64,000 bases of DNA, from the NCBI GenBank assembly GCA_029532415.1, contig JAQOTA010000034.1, positions 1-64,000 of the forward strand, in the 5' to 3' direction. The position numbers and the translations under genes were made by a program. Shown here piece after piece: positions 11,993-24,400 of this stretch. Below the pieces are notes generated by a model. The model was given only the letters and a program-made list of their open reading frames with translations. It ran no database searches and was not told where the DNA came from. The stretch comes from Marasmius tenuissimus (taxonomy: Eukaryota > Basidiomycota > Agaricomycetes > Agaricales > Marasmiaceae). The stretch's first letter is position 1. Every line of letters begins with the position of its first letter.

Positions 11993-13328
11993 ATGTCCTT
12001 TCACGCAGTCAAACGAGACCAATGTCACCTTGCTTGGGACAACAGGTATGGATGAACTTCTTCTACCCCGTTAAGAGCCCTTTCAAGCGCGTTACCTCTA
12101 GTATCCGACCTGTGCTCCGAGTCAAGTCTGGAGAAACAGTAACGTTTGATTGTCTCGATGCTTCGAACGGTGGTATTACTCGCGAATCGGATGTCTCATC
12201 AATATCCTCTCTTGACTTCTCGCGCTTGGATCAAGTTAATGGACCGATTTATGTAGAAGAAGCGACCCCAGGAGATACCCTAATGGTAGATGTCGTTTCG
12301 ATTGAAACGGCGGATTGGGGATGGACTGCCATTATCCCAGGCTTCGGCCTCCTGGCAGATGAAATACCTGGCCCAGCATTGAAGATATGGAAGATTGACA
12401 AAGCAGACGGTTTCGCTTATGGACACTTCAACAGCAAAACAGCACCGCTGAAGATTCCATTGCGGCCTTTCGCAGGCGAGATGGGAGTCGCCCAGAAAGC
12501 GAAAGGGGCTTTCTCAACCATACCTCCGTATCATACGGGGGGGAACTTGGATACAAAGCATCTTACAGCCGGGACGAGATTGTATCTGCCGGTCGAAGTT
12601 GAAGGGGCGCTATTCTCCATTGGGGTGAGAAACTCTGTATCCTCCACTCTCGGCGGACGTTTTCCGATTGGCTTCGATATATGTACTTACTGCTTTCGAC
12701 AGGATGGTCATGCCGCACAAGGAGACGGCGGTGAGCCCTCCATCCGAATACACTCTCAACCCTGAGAGATACTGACAGCTCATATCCGTTCATCACAGAG
12801 GTTTGCGGTAAGTACCTGTGTCACCTGCCCTCGGTGCCTCAATCTAAGTTGAACTAATTACTGGGTTAGGCACCGCCATCGAGACACCCATCGTGGTCAA
12901 AGTCCGCTTGTCCGTTGTGAAGAACAAGCCGTTCATTACAACGCCCCACTTCGAAACGACGATACCTACTGGACCCGTTGTCGGAGGGGAGTGCTACTGC
13001 ACAACTGGAGTGGGCCCGGACATTCATGAAGCTACGCGCACTGCAGTCCGCCACGCCATTCAGTATCTCTGCGAGGATCACGGTTACTCTGCAGAAGAGG
13101 CGTACATGCTCTGCAGCGTCGTTGGCGACCTACGAATGCACGAAGTTGTTGAGTTTTCGTGATCTTCAAACTGTCCCGTGTAATACAGGATTCTCAGCTT
13201 CGTTTCAGGTTGACATGCCGAACTACGTAGTGAGTGCCATATGTTACGGTTCGCACAATCAACTTATTAAGTCGTCCAACGAATACATACAGATCGGAAT
13301 GATGCTCCCGAAGTCGATTATACAATAG
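11993..13328 (+). CDS. fmdS: Acetamidase/formamidase family protein
   Basis: Amide hydrolase of the FmdA/AmdA family, which releases ammonia from formamide or short amides in nitrogen scavenging. Seven exons: 11993-12045, 12102-12624, 12703-12730, 12799-12807, 12870-13147, 13209-13229 and 13293-13328, summing to 948 nt (315 aa). Family signatures are DNSIRPVLRVKSGETVTFDCLDASNG, RLDQVNGPIYVEEA, TADWGWTAIIPGFGLL, PFAGEMGVA, IPPYHTGGNLDTKHL and FSIGDGHAAQGDGEVCGTAIE; the histidines and acids of these blocks form the metal and active site in characterised members. The start at 11993 was chosen because only that frame joins exon 2 in phase (phase 2) and gives the typical HLAWDN lead-in. The fourth exon is only 9 nt. 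It starts 81 nt after the PMS1 stop on the same strand. The symbol is a generic formamidase name; the substrate is inferred. Confidence 0.9.
12799..12807 (+). other. 9-nt microexon in the formamidase gene
   Basis: AGGTTTGCG lies between CATCACAG and GTAAGT. It completes GGCG|AG GTT TGC G|GC, giving DGEVCGTAIE, a conserved block of the family. The flanking exons end at 12730 (phase 1) and begin at 12870. Confidence 0.85.
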
Positions 13329-13930
13329 CGCTTTTCGATGTCCCCACCGTCGGGCTGGTGAGTTGAGCCGACAAGCTTTTCCGAGTTTTGACTGAATGCC
13401 AGGTCAGAAACACTTCGGTCCGAGCTTGTCAAGATCTAATGTCTGGTCGGACATAGTGATAAACTTTGGCGGAGATTCCCTTTACGTAGATTCCCAAGCA
13501 TTATGGCTTCCTGATGCCTGCCGTCGATCGTCGCACAGTTGTACAACTTTTAAGAGCTTGGCTAGCTTCTTCCCTCTCTCCGCTTCGTGAAATCATGAGC
13601 AAATGACACAGTCCTGATGCTTGTGCGAAGGCACTGGAAACTAGTCGAGACTCGGGAAAAGTGACATGGAGAAAGGTCCCGAGTCCGAGTGCACGTTGCC
13701 GGCCTTTCGAATTCAATAATCCATCATATTTCACTGACCCTTAGCGACTCACAGGGACTCAGCTATCCGGCAGCTCACCATATGAGCAATCTAATTGATA
13801 TTTCCATTTGGCGGCACAGTTGTGAATGATTTTTAAATACGCTAATTAAAGGCAACTGAACCCTTCGTTTCCCGTCATCTTCACCGGTTCTCCCCTCAAA
13901 AGGTCACTTCAAGCCACAAGTTATAATTAC
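13329..13930. other. Intergenic stretch, nothing recognised
   Basis: About 600 nt between the formamidase stop and the G-alpha start. A 78-codon minus-strand open frame (13501-13734) has no recognisable motif. A TATAATTA-like run sits immediately before the G-alpha start, but I would not call it a core promoter with confidence. Confidence 0.35.
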
Positions 13931-16247
13931 ATGGAATACCAGCCGCGAAGGAAGGGCAAAGAAAAGGCGCCATCATCTCCGTCCGTCGACAATCCTTTTA
14001 TCTCTCAATACAGACCTCCTCCTGGCGAAACAGAAGAAGAACGTATAAGGCGTGCTCGTGCAGCCCAGGATGCACAGAGGGTTTCGAAGGAGATTGATGA
14101 GAGTTTGCTAGAAACAAAGAAGTACCTTGATAGGAGACGGCGAGGATTACGGCTGCTATTGCTAGGTGCGTGCCGTGTTGACCTCAATCTTTCCCGTTCT
14201 TTGGCCCAAATGCTCTACTTTTTAGGTCAGGCGGAAGCCGGAAAGGTGAACGGTTAGCTCGTCTCATACTCCCCTACGTCGCTCACAATCTATTTACAGA
14301 GTACTGTATTGAAAAGTAGGATCAAGTGCCCTCGCGTTCAGGCTGGTCTTGACATTTGATCCCATTCCAGACTTCCAGCTGGCTTTCACACCTTCCCTGT
14401 TCCAACGAGAGAGAATGTTATGGAAGACCATCATTCAACTCAATCTCATTCAGTAGGCTAGCACTACCATTCTCACTGTTCCGTCTTCATTGAACTCCTC
14501 CTCTAATTGACAGCGCGGTCAAAATCATTCTGGATACCTTGTCCACTCCTGAAAGCCCAGGTTCCCCGACCGACTCGGACTCTACTCTACCTCCATCGCC
14601 CATTTTCACAAGCTCCGCCCTAAGCAGAAAACATCGCCGGCTTCACCTCAGCCTCTCTCCTCTTCTTTCGGTAGAGACGAACGTGAACAAGCTTCTATCA
14701 TCCTCGCGGCCTGACTCTAGGGATGTCTGCGTGCGAGCAGGAAGTTCCTGGAAGAGTAAACTGGGGTTCCAGGACTCGGCCCGCTACTCTACAGATTCGG
14801 AGCAAGGCTTGAGCTCAGCGCAGGCCGCTGCGATGTCCGACCTCACTCGAATGCTCGAAGCATCTAGCGACGATCTTATGGCGCTGTGGGCAGATCTCGA
14901 AGTGAGAACCATGCTGGCCTCCCGTTCTGGTGGTAAATTCATTCAGAATCACCCTGGTTTCCAGTATGTTGACCTTCTCTTTGTCAAATCCCCGCGGACC
15001 TTGAGATATTGAACACGGCCTTTCTCACAGCTTCCTTCACGACATCCCTCGTATCACATCCCCGGTATATGTGCCTACGGATTGTGAGCTTCCTGAACTA
15101 TCTTCCCCCTTATTTGATTTTTTGATGCAACGTCAACAGCGGATATTGTGCGAGCGAGAGTGAGGACAGTTGGGGTTGAGGAACATCACTTAGTAGGGGA
15201 GACCGGTAATGTGTTCCTCCACCTGTTCTTCGGATGTTTTAACTGATTCGAGTATTGTGATTAGACTCCCAGAAAGGCTCCGATTTCTATATCACAGATG
15301 TAGGCGGTGCTCGGAATTTGGTCAGTTGTATCTGCGGTCGTTCTGTCCCCGCCCTGAACCTTCTCCCGCGTTGCCAGCGATCATCATGGGTGCCCTTCTT
15401 TGATGACGGTAACGCTTCTCTTGTGGTGGCTGAAGGTCATGTTGCTCACACCAAGATCAATTTAGCTCAAGCTATTTTGTTCCTCGCCCCTCTGTCTTTT
15501 AACCAGATGTTGGATGAAGATCGACGGGTTAACAGGCTTGTCAGTGCCTATCACGAGCTTTACCCGTGAACCTCGGGGTTAACCACAGGCCTTTTTTAGG
15601 AAGACTCCCTGATGATATGGCGCGGGATTTGTTCGAATGCATTGCTGGCAAATTGCATCCTCATCATCTTCTTCAATAAAGTCTGTCACGAAGGGTTTCT
15701 CGGAGCCTCACACCAGCTGACGGACTCTTTTGCCTATAGAGAGACCTTCTAGAGAACACCCTGGAATCTGGCGTCTTGGTCAACACGTACGTCTCAAGCT
15801 ACGACGGCCCCAATGATGCTGCTCATGTAACGAAATGTTCGTCGCTCGTCTTCTGCCTACACGACCTTCTGATCCTGACGTCCAGACCCATAGACTTCAA
15901 GGACCGATTCAAATCGTACTTCGTACGTCAAACTGGTGCTTCTACTTCCCTGTTACCGCTCGTCCTCACGACCTCACCATAGAAAAAACTCTCGCCCAAA
16001 CCCCGTCCTTTCATATCATATTCAACCTCTGCCATTGTGCGTCCCTCGCTCCTCCCTATCCCTCCGCCATTCAGGTCGCTCATTATTTTTTTCCAAAAGG
16101 ATACCCGCGCGATGAAGGCTTTGATATTAGTCGGTAGGTCCCTGCACTTCCACCCTGCATTTCGTCCCGGGACCGTATGCTCACAATCGTACGACAGTCC
16201 ACGACGGCATTGTTCGCAATAATCTGGCGAATAGCGATATCCTGTGA
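13931..16247 (+). CDS. Divergent G-protein alpha subunit
   Basis: Membrane-associated heterotrimeric GTP-binding subunit, probably for signalling from a 7TM receptor. I rebuilt 16 exons: 13931-14165, 14226-14245, 14300-14315, 14371-14452, 14514-14963, 15031-15083, 15140-15205, 15265-15320, 15378-15408, 15466-15539, 15600-15680, 15740-15836, 15894-15922, 15983-16036, 16100-16133 and 16198-16247. They sum to 1428 nt (475 aa). Visible motifs are a basic N-terminus without MG (no myristoylation site), P-loop GQAEAGKST, an inserted Ser/Pro-rich stretch in the helical domain, switch I RARVRTVG, switch II DVGGARNLRSSWVPFFDD, FLAPLS, EDRRVNRLEDSLMIW, FFNKRDLL and the base-contacting TSAIDT. The usual catalytic Gln after DVGG is Ala, so intrinsic GTP hydrolysis may be weak. 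This resembles the expanded, fast-evolving G-alpha-like group of mushrooms rather than Gpa1 orthologues. Confidence 0.9.
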
Positions 16248-16460
16248 GACTGTCTCGTTGGTGTTTAGTCTATCTGTATTTCGGGCCTCGGATGCTGTAT
16301 CATACTTTCTGCCTGACGCACGTGTAATTTTTTCTTCAGTACTTGTAGGCTAGTAGTCTTCTCTGTAGGGTTCAGTTCGCCTCTGTCTGCAGGCTTTCAT
16401 TCCGTCGCGATCATCATGACAGTTGTGCTTGTCCTCGTCGGACCCAGGCGGTACATCATT

Positions 16461-16488
16461 GTGTACATGTATGATCATACATGTACAC
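16461..16488. repeat. 28-bp perfect palindrome
   Basis: A self-complementary stretch centred on GATC (16473-16476), reading GTGTACATGTATGA and then its exact complement. All 14 pairs match and there is no spacer. It lies between the G-alpha stop and a small reading frame whose ATG (16481) is inside the palindrome. It could be a dimeric factor-binding site or a cruciform-forming sequence. Confidence 0.9.
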
Positions 16489-16816
16489 CCAAGTCCGCCG
16501 CGCTCATGGCAAGAACACAATCATCTACTCACTCCTCACTGACAACAGCCAGGGTCACATCGAGGTGAGATTCAACGGTCTCATTTACGGTCTTATTTTG
16601 CATTCTGATGGTAACGAGCATTTGTAGGTATCGGGCGCGCGCTTTGAAACCTCATGCACATGTATTTTCGTGGAGTTGCCTTCCCGCGGGAACGTCAATA
16701 TCAGGCCGATTCAGATCCCTTCGTATGGTGCGGTGTACGAGGACGCTTGGCGGACGCGACCCAAGTCTCGAACAAAGGAGACGAGGTACTGCGCTGAAGC
16801 ATCAAAGCTTGGATGA
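16481..16816 (+). CDS. Small unassigned two-exon reading frame
   Basis: Exon 16481-16564 ends in GAG before GTGAGA, and exon 16628-16816 begins after TTTGTAG. The two join in phase 0 and give 90 codons beginning MYTQVRRAHGKNT and containing VSGARFETSC and NVNIRPIQIPSYGAVYEDAW. The amino-acid composition looks like real protein and the splice sites are good, but I do not recognise a family. The ATG sits inside a perfect palindrome, so the true start may be in an upstream exon. It could also be the surviving 3' end of a decayed gene. The next gene, on the minus strand, ends 186 nt downstream. Confidence 0.35.
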
Positions 16817-17001
16817 CAAGGGGAAGGCAAAAGGTAGAAAGACGAGAAGAAAAACAAGATACATAAGTACATAACTCTTAGATCCATAAGCACATATTCC
16901 CCCCATCCACTCCCGCTCCCACTTCACACATACAGTCCAACATTCAATACATCACAGTTTGGTTCCGATTCGGGGGCGTCCTTACTTACTTTCCTAAATC
17001 T

Positions 17002-20000
17002 TTAGATATAAATAGGAAGAGTCGGATTCATTCCAGCCCAATCGGGACCAGTAACAAAGTCCTTCTCATCAATCAAGAAATCCTATGGACAAAAAAATGC
17101 ATGCCATTCAGTAACCGGGAACCGGGTCTTCAAAAACACCGAAAACGTACAATGGGGCACTCGACAATAGCGCCTTTGACTTCCGAAAGCCTCTGCTTGA
17201 CGCGCTCGAGGGGTATGTCCGGTACTACGTGCCCAGTCTTAACTTTGGGCACGTATTCCTGGTGACGAGGGGGAAAGGATCGGATGTTAAGCTTGATATT
17301 TTCATAGACATCGAGGAAAACCCGGAACGCTCACATTGTAGGCCTTCCAAGACCTGACCAGATTCGAGGGTACAGGACGGAACACCTCGGTAAAGATCTG
17401 AGTGTTCATCTTCGCCGTTTCGTTGAACAATCTCAGAGTCTCCGCCGACAACGGATCCGCAACCAACTTGTCCTCTCGGAGACGGGTCTCGTCTTCGTTG
17501 GGGTGTGGAGCAGGGCGCATAAACGACGACGGTCTATCGTCCTCTTCGTCAGGGATTTGGGGTGGAATCAGGCCCAGGTGTTCTGCGCGCGTCGGGGTCG
17601 ATAAACCAATTTAGATTCGAGTACTACAGTCAACACGCACCTCGGAACAGTTTCCTTCTGAGTGTAGCAGCGAACCGTCCGGCCATATAATCCTGTCCGT
17701 CCATCTTCGAATGAATCATATCCGTGTCTTCGACTACCAGTGCAATCTCAGAGTCTCCATCACCCTGCACAGTAATCAGTAATCGTTCCCAATAATGCCT
17801 AGCGTCATACCTTCTGACTACGATCGTTGATATTAGCTGATCCCATCTAACAAAAGAAAATATGCGTTAGCACCAAAATCAAATATGACCTACAGCAAAT
17901 CCTCACAATCACGCGAGCATCATCAACGATCATCACTTTGCTGTGGATGTACAGCAACTCGGAGACGTATCTGGAAGCCGAAAGGAGGAAGTGAGTCAGC
18001 CCACGCTTCGAGGGCACCCACAAACCAAGCAAACACTCACGCATTCAACTCCTCCTCAGGAGTCCCACCCAACCACTTCTCATCCATCAAACTCGTCTTA
18101 TCCTTCAACATATGCTGCACCACATTATCCGCAACTTCCTCATCCTGACGCACTTGCTCCGCAGCACCCTGGAACCTATTCAAGATATCCCTCGCCTCGT
18201 CGTCCGTCTCGGGGATAGGAATCTCCTGGACCTTCGAATCGGCCTTGTTGGTCGTGACGAGACCCGCGGAGTCGTTGGCGGGTTGTTGAATCGCTACTGT
18301 CTTCTGCGACCACTGGTGATTGGCTGGGTCGTTCACCCATAGTCTGGCGAGGGCGGCTTGGGCTTGGTGGAAGGAAACCCCGGAGACGGATTCGAGTTTG
18401 CTTATGTACGAAGCTACCAGAGCAGACCAGTTAGTATGGGGCTTTTGAAAGTGTTTCGAGGCACGTACGAGGAGCGTTAATCCTGTCGTAAGCCCTGAGG
18501 TGGTAGAAACGGATATAATCCATACTACGACGCGAATGTCAGTGTCAACCAAGAGCCTGTATGAAGAAGCGAGACTCACGGTTCGTGTCCAGCCTTCCTA
18601 ATCTCTTCATAGATACTACTTCCACCTCTGTTAATAGTCCTATATTGACCAGCCATAATAGTCTTAACCGCAGTCTCGTCCTTGATATTTCCAGCAAACC
18701 CGGGAACTTCTGGGATCAGAACCATCACCTATGCGAAAAGCTATGAACACGGCGGGTTCCGTCGGGTGAAAATAGACACCTACGAAGAACTTTCTTCCTT
18801 CTTGAGCGGCTCTGATGATGCGCTCTACAAGAGCCCCTGCGATTCTGTTCTTGATTTGCTCGCCGTCCTTCGTTGCGGATATGCTACAGGAAAATTAGCG
18901 ATTATCGCCCTCCAACAATATAGATCGACGCACAAGAACTGGTTCTCTGGAATGACATTCACATCAAAAATCGACCATAACGTTTCAGCAATCGTACTCA
19001 CCGATATAGATAAAGTGGTTAGCCTCCCGAATCAACTGGATATCTGTCAAACGAAGGCGTTTGAGCCTCCACTCGTATACCATACACATCAAAGAAGGCT
19101 CACATGCATCTTGAATACTATGCTCAGTCAAAACTCCATGACTCCAATCCGACACGCTCCGGACAACCTGGACGTTACAGGTAGACGGTTCAGGTCGACT
19201 ATAGATATCTTCAAACCGCTGAACCTCGTCGTCTTGGCCCATATGGAACCTCTGACGGAAACGACGGCCCTTTTCGAGCCAAGCTTCACGGTGAGGGTGA
19301 CCTAGAGAAGAAAACCCAGTTAGTTATAGAGAGATGGATACAAAAGAGATAGAACCGCACGGGCAACGGGTTCTTCTGGAGCGTGTTCGACTTCGTGAGG
19401 TAGAGCGAGCCAGTCGACGTTTCTAGTTGGGATGTGAACAATGGGATCAGGATGCAAACGATATGTCTAGGGGACTTACGACCGGTCACGGTACTACATG
19501 AAATGAAAGTCAGCCGAGCTCACTGAAAACACGTACAGCACGACGAACCTTTCTCTTCTTGACCTCATTCCATCGTTCAACGAAATGTTGTACGACATCA
19601 AGAACGGCTGGACCCGTAAACGTCATATGGACCTAGACCCAAAAAAAAAAATCAACCTTCCAAGAAAAACTGACAGACTCAATCGAAACTCCAACCCACA
19701 TCATGCCACGGCATCCTCGCATGATCCTGAATCGACAACGCATTACTCGCATAATTCCCCACATTCTGAAAATCCATAATCCTCGCATTATTATAATCCT
19801 GTCCCGGAAAAATCGTCTGATCCCAATGCGTAGGATGCACATCCGCGAGCGGGTGCGTATGCGTGTCCCATCGTCCGAAACATAGGTCGAGTCCTCCGAT
19901 GGCGGCAAAGTGGTTGTCGACGACGACGACTTTTTCGTGGTGAGACCAGAATTGGACGGAGTCTTTGGAACCGATGTGGTCGGGGTGACGCATGACTTGG

Positions 20001-20772
20001 ACGCCGATGCCTTCCATGGCCAACTAATGGACATTGAGCGCTTGTTGACACAGAAATAGCAAGGGAGGGGGGGATACCTTGGTCAATTTAGAACTCATTG
20101 TCATAGTTTGAGTGACTTCTTTGTATACGAGAACGTAGACCTTGACGCCCTGTTCGACTTTACGTTTGAGTATCTGATCGAGCCGCCATTCGGGGTGCTT
20201 TGCGGGGGGTCGACGAAGGTAGAGTTGAGGGGTAAGCCACCAGTCCTAATTCAGATTATTCAGGAGTCAATTCCAGCCAAAAAGACAAAAGGTTGGAAAC
20301 GCACGAGGATAAAGATACACTCTTTCGCGTTGTCCAACATCTCTGAAACAGCCCACATATAGTCGTGACCGTCGATGTGCCTTTTACAAACGACCTTTTA
20401 GACGGCATCCAAAGAGAAAAAAAAAACGAAGCAAAGAGAACGAACCATTTCACAAAATTGTCCGTCCTCTGACCAGCAAAACTATGGAACCGATGACCCT
20501 CGTTAATCTCCTTTCTTATATTGTCTGCTTCGATTTCATGCGCTTCGTCGTGACGACCTGTCAACAATTGGGGAACCGCGAATGAGCTCGACCCAAAAAG
20601 CACAGTGACATATACCCACGGTTTGGGTTCCAACGGCCTACAAAACGGGTCAACGACACGTCGCAGTTGTTACTAGTACTATCGAAAACTCACCGATAGC
20701 TTCGTCTCTGGCATGCTTGATACCCTGCGGGAGCTTTTCTGCAAGCTTCGCGATATCTTTGAAGACGCTCAT
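17002..20772 (-). CDS. Phospholipase D
   Basis: Hydrolyses phosphatidylcholine-type phospholipids to phosphatidic acid. The minus-strand gene starts at MSVFKDIAKLAEKLPQGIKHARDEA and ends PDWAGMNPTLPIYI, with many short introns. The first HKD motif reads HHEKVVVVDNHFAAIGGLD (about 19.9 kb) and the second IHSKVMIVDDARVIVGSANIND (about 17.9 kb); both keep the His, Lys and Asp. HIDGHDYMWAVSEMLDNAKECIFI and WWLTPQLYLRRPP precede the first motif and IENQFF-type sequence lies between. About 150 residues with a degenerate, helical, Gln- and Asp-rich character separate the two catalytic halves (exon around 18.04-18.41 kb). No PX or PH domain is visible at the N-terminus, so it is shorter than yeast Spo14. 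Intron boundaries were checked only in part. Confidence 0.9.
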
Positions 20773-21189
20773 AGCGTTCTAGAGGTTACTTTCACTTGAA
20801 TAGGAATGTCGATGATGATGGTAGCGAGAAAAGGAGTTATTGTCTCTTAAGTAGTCTCGAAAGGGTCTTGGTGTGGGAATAGGGTGGGGGGAACAGCCTC
20901 GAACTGGAAGCGACGCGCCGAAACCGGCGGTTGACAACGCCCGCGATGGCGATGTGCGTCATGATACAACATGATAGATCATCTATGCCTGATTCGTGTA
21001 TTTATTAGTTATCTCATCTTTTCTGATTTTCATTTCATCTTGTTCCAAGCACTGGGTTAACCACCTCGAGCCATCTCTCTCGAGCATTTTTTTTTTGTAC
21101 CATCGAATGAGGGGCAAGCTACAGACAACCTCGGAGTCGAAGTGAAAATCCCAACATGAGGCTACCAAGACATTTAGAACCACCCGCAG
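20773..21189. other. Upstream region of the phospholipase D gene
   Basis: About 400 nt with no coding evidence. It holds a run of nine T residues near 21088 and should include the promoter of the minus-strand phospholipase D. Nothing else was recognised. Confidence 0.35.
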
Positions 21190-22640
21190 TCAATTCGAGC
21201 ACGCGAGCACGGAAGTTTGTCTCGTACTCTCAGGGTCCAGGGTGAGAACAAATCGTTTTTGAATATCCGTATCCCCCGTGCTATGACGTCCCGGAATCCG
21301 CAGCCACCGTGGGTGGGCTATCACTGACAACTGTTACTCAGACTGCATCTCTCAGCCTTGACCACCGTCGCATATAATTTGGATTTTGGAATGACGGGGG
21401 GCGAACCGTGCGATCTTCCAGACAGATTTCCACCCACCAATTTTCAAAGTATAGCGCCCGTACGAGTTGTGATACTTAGAGGTGTCAGGAAAACCGTCGC
21501 GTGGTGGGGTAAGCTGGGGCTCGTTAATATTCCTCAGACATCGATTCAGAATCAGCTCTTCTCACCAAACAGCAAAACATCAAGGTCGTTGAACCCAATC
21601 TCCCCCGGGCCTTGAGCTTGAGTACGCCCAACGCTCAATCCAACTCTTCACATTTCCTCCCCTGCCACGTTCATCCCTATCGGGAGGGAGATACTACAGT
21701 CCTCGCACGAAACGGAAACGTATTACCTACAGGTAGACGACAGCACTTGCCCGCAGCCAAGCATGATTCCCAAGTTCACGACGGCGGTGCGACAATTATC
21801 AGTTTCTCCGGCCCCCCCCTGCCCACTCGTGAGAGTACGCTTTGACAGATACTGTTTTCGATGGGAAGCAATTCCTCATCTTACCCTTCAGCCTTCGATC
21901 CAGATATTGCAGTACACGAACACGGAAGTTCATCTCAGACTCAACCGACGTAAGTATCTCCCTCCCAGCCTAAACCACCGCATGTAATTGGGAACAACGG
22001 GCGATCCGTGCGATTGTTGAATTTGTTAAAACACATAATTTCCACCACGTGAACGGGGGTGGCCTACAATTAACGTACTTTGGCGAAACGACTTGTCCGA
22101 GTCGCTAGCATCCGACAGCGTCCTGGCTCCTCGTACGGGCGTTATACTGTAACCCTTCGAGTTTGGGACTCGGACCCTACCCTGGCCTAGCCTGGGCCAC
22201 ATCGTCCCCTACGAAACTCGATATGAAATCGATCAGAGTGACGGGTATCCTAATCTTACCCTTCAACCAAAGTCAACCTCTTTGACAGTCACGTTCCACG
22301 GACGTCGATCCAGGGACCAAGAGGTTGGCACCACATTTGTCGAAACAAACGTCAAGGTCGAACCCCAATCTTCTCCAGGGGTTAGAGTACGCCCAATCAA
22401 ACACCTGAATACCGACAGCTCGCATTTCCTGAGTCCTCCCTTGCTAGGTTCCAAGTATACTGTCGCAGAGCGCCGGGCGGGAGGGAAGTCCTCGCACGAC
22501 CTCGGAATGCAGACGACAGTACTTACATTCCCGAGACTGTCATTCTTATTCCTTCACAGCGACGGTGCAACAATCTTCAGTTTAGGCGGTAGGCTCTATT
22601 TCGAATTTTCGGCCCCTGCGCAGTGCGCACTCGAAGTAAG
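21190..22640. repeat. Two diverged tandem copies of an unidentified, decayed module
   Basis: Copy A (about 21190-21845) and copy B (about 21900-22640) share blocks in the same order. ACACGGAAGTTY-type text occurs at 21212 and 21922. CAACGGGCGATCCGTGCGAT at 21993 matches GGGGGGCGAACCGTGCGATC at 21396. A block around a CGACGGTGCGACAATTATCAGTTT-like sequence recurs at 21780 and 22560, along with a GGAGGGA...CCTCGCACGA block. Neither copy is open throughout, and a GTAAGT donor-like site remains in copy B. This is most simply an old tandem duplication of a gene now decayed. The ancestral protein is not recognised. Confidence 0.55.
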
Positions 22641-23414
22641 TACTCGTGCGGCTTGATAAAACACGGTGAGGATGGACTGAAGTAGTTATCCTCTCAGTAA
22701 CCAGGGAAAGGTTCGCAAAGCATGCCAGGCTCCAGTGTCTAGGAAACCCGTCGGACTTGCGCAGGGTAGGTGGTATGAAGCAAAAGAGCAAAGAGCGACG
22801 ACTAGTGCCAGTGAAATTCCGAAGAAGAAGAACCAGGCGAAGTCCGTGTCCGTTTTCTTCAAAGCAAAGTCGAGCAGGCTAGCTTTATCTCTTGATATAG
22901 TAGTAGTATGTTATTGACAGCGAAAGAGATGGAGTCTTGAGACCAAGCAGAAACGAAACCAAGAGCGAAGATTGCGGTGGTGGTGGTAGAAAGTTGAATT
23001 GATGCGTGGGAAAGGCGCCCTCACGGAAAGTCTGACTCCCATCTTCCCTCGTCCCTCGTCCTCGGCGTCGAGGAGAATACCTATTCCAACTCGAACACTG
23101 TCCGGCCGCGGCCTCAGCAAACTGGCGTTCCACCTTTCAACCACCTATCGAACTCTGTGGAAGATGGCGTGATATGGGCGATAGTAACACGTCCTTGTGT
23201 TAACACAGATGTAGGATTGGATGAGGGTCATAAAACGGCGACTCCGGGGAAAGACTTGCAGGCCTACCCAAAGGTCGTTCGAGGTACATGGTGCGTGTTC
23301 ATGTGTTTTCAGTCAGCCAGTCAACTCATCGATCGTTCCTTTTGCAGGCTAGGGCGCACGGCCGGTGCTCATCAAAATCTGAGAGATAGACGAACTTGGA
23401 AGAAGGCATCTAGA
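22641..23414. other. Intergenic stretch, nothing recognised
   Basis: No open frame over about 90 codons with a recognisable motif. It separates the decayed duplicated module from the DNA transposon. Confidence 0.35.
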
Positions 23415-23421
23415 CCTCAAC

Positions 23422-23461
23422 CCCAGTGAAAACCGCACCTGCACGATCTGGGGATATCTGG
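23422..23461 (+). repeat. Left terminal inverted repeat
   Basis: Twenty identical bases followed by a diverged 20-bp segment, paired with 24560-24599 in inverted orientation. Confidence 0.85.
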
Positions 23462-24400
23462 GGGTGTCTGGTGATTTATGCATGGATCTGGATGCAGGCC
23501 CTCGGGAGGTGGAGTCGTGGAGATGGTTGGGATTTTTGGGGAATTCGGAATGGGCGTTTCCTTTGAGGCACCTTCACGCTGATTAATCGTCGTTCGTAGT
23601 ATGTAAGTCATAATAACTTCGAAAGATTGCTCAAATGTATGGTTGATTCCAACTCGGAGAAGTCATAGTAGAAAATGACCAACAGGTATTTGAGAACGCG
23701 GGTCAGGCGCGTGCCCTTTGCCCTGCCCTAAACTGGCCCGTGCGTGGGTCCTCGAACCATCGCCTGTCACTTATACTCGAAGGCGTTTGACATCGACCAC
23801 AACGCTTCTTTCTTCTCTCCCCCCATTGTCTCTGCCATCCGTTGAAACGTTCTGTATCCCTGCCATTCCTCCGATCGTCAACTGAGCGCCATACATAACG
23901 CAGAGAATTATGGTATTCTGTTGAAGGTCAGTTCATTTCATGCTCAATTCATTGGCATCACTTCTTCATTCCGTATTCCCTCAGTCAGGTAAAACGTCAG
24001 TCGTCTGGGTTTCGATAGATCATTGGTGTTCAGGTGCATTCATCTTCCTACGTCTATCGCCAGCTGCTAACTATTCTGTGTCTTCCACCTAGCAGTCTCC
24101 AGCAGCGTTGACAGGGTTGGACGATCGGAGTCGTATCGGGTTGGATAGATGGTAGGGGGTACAAGGCGCGGTAAGATGGCGCGAGTAGATCTAGACGGAA
24201 GTACCTCAGGGTCCTTAGGCTGGACAAGAGCTTCGCAACTCGTTTCGGCAAGTCCTGCCATCACTTCGTGTCTTCGAGGTAATTCATCTGTAGTCCTTCT
24301 TCTCTTCTCTCTGTACATATCTACAAGTATCATGAATAATAACAATGGATCCAATTATGAAGATCTGAACGAACCAGCCAGCGAGAACCCATCGGAGCAA

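Noticed and set aside
12022..12101. Formamidase start at the long-frame ATG (12022, MSPCLGQQ)
   Set aside because: That reading gives no family similarity before residue 27. The ATG at 11993 with an intron at 12046-12101 gives the expected N-terminus and matching phase.
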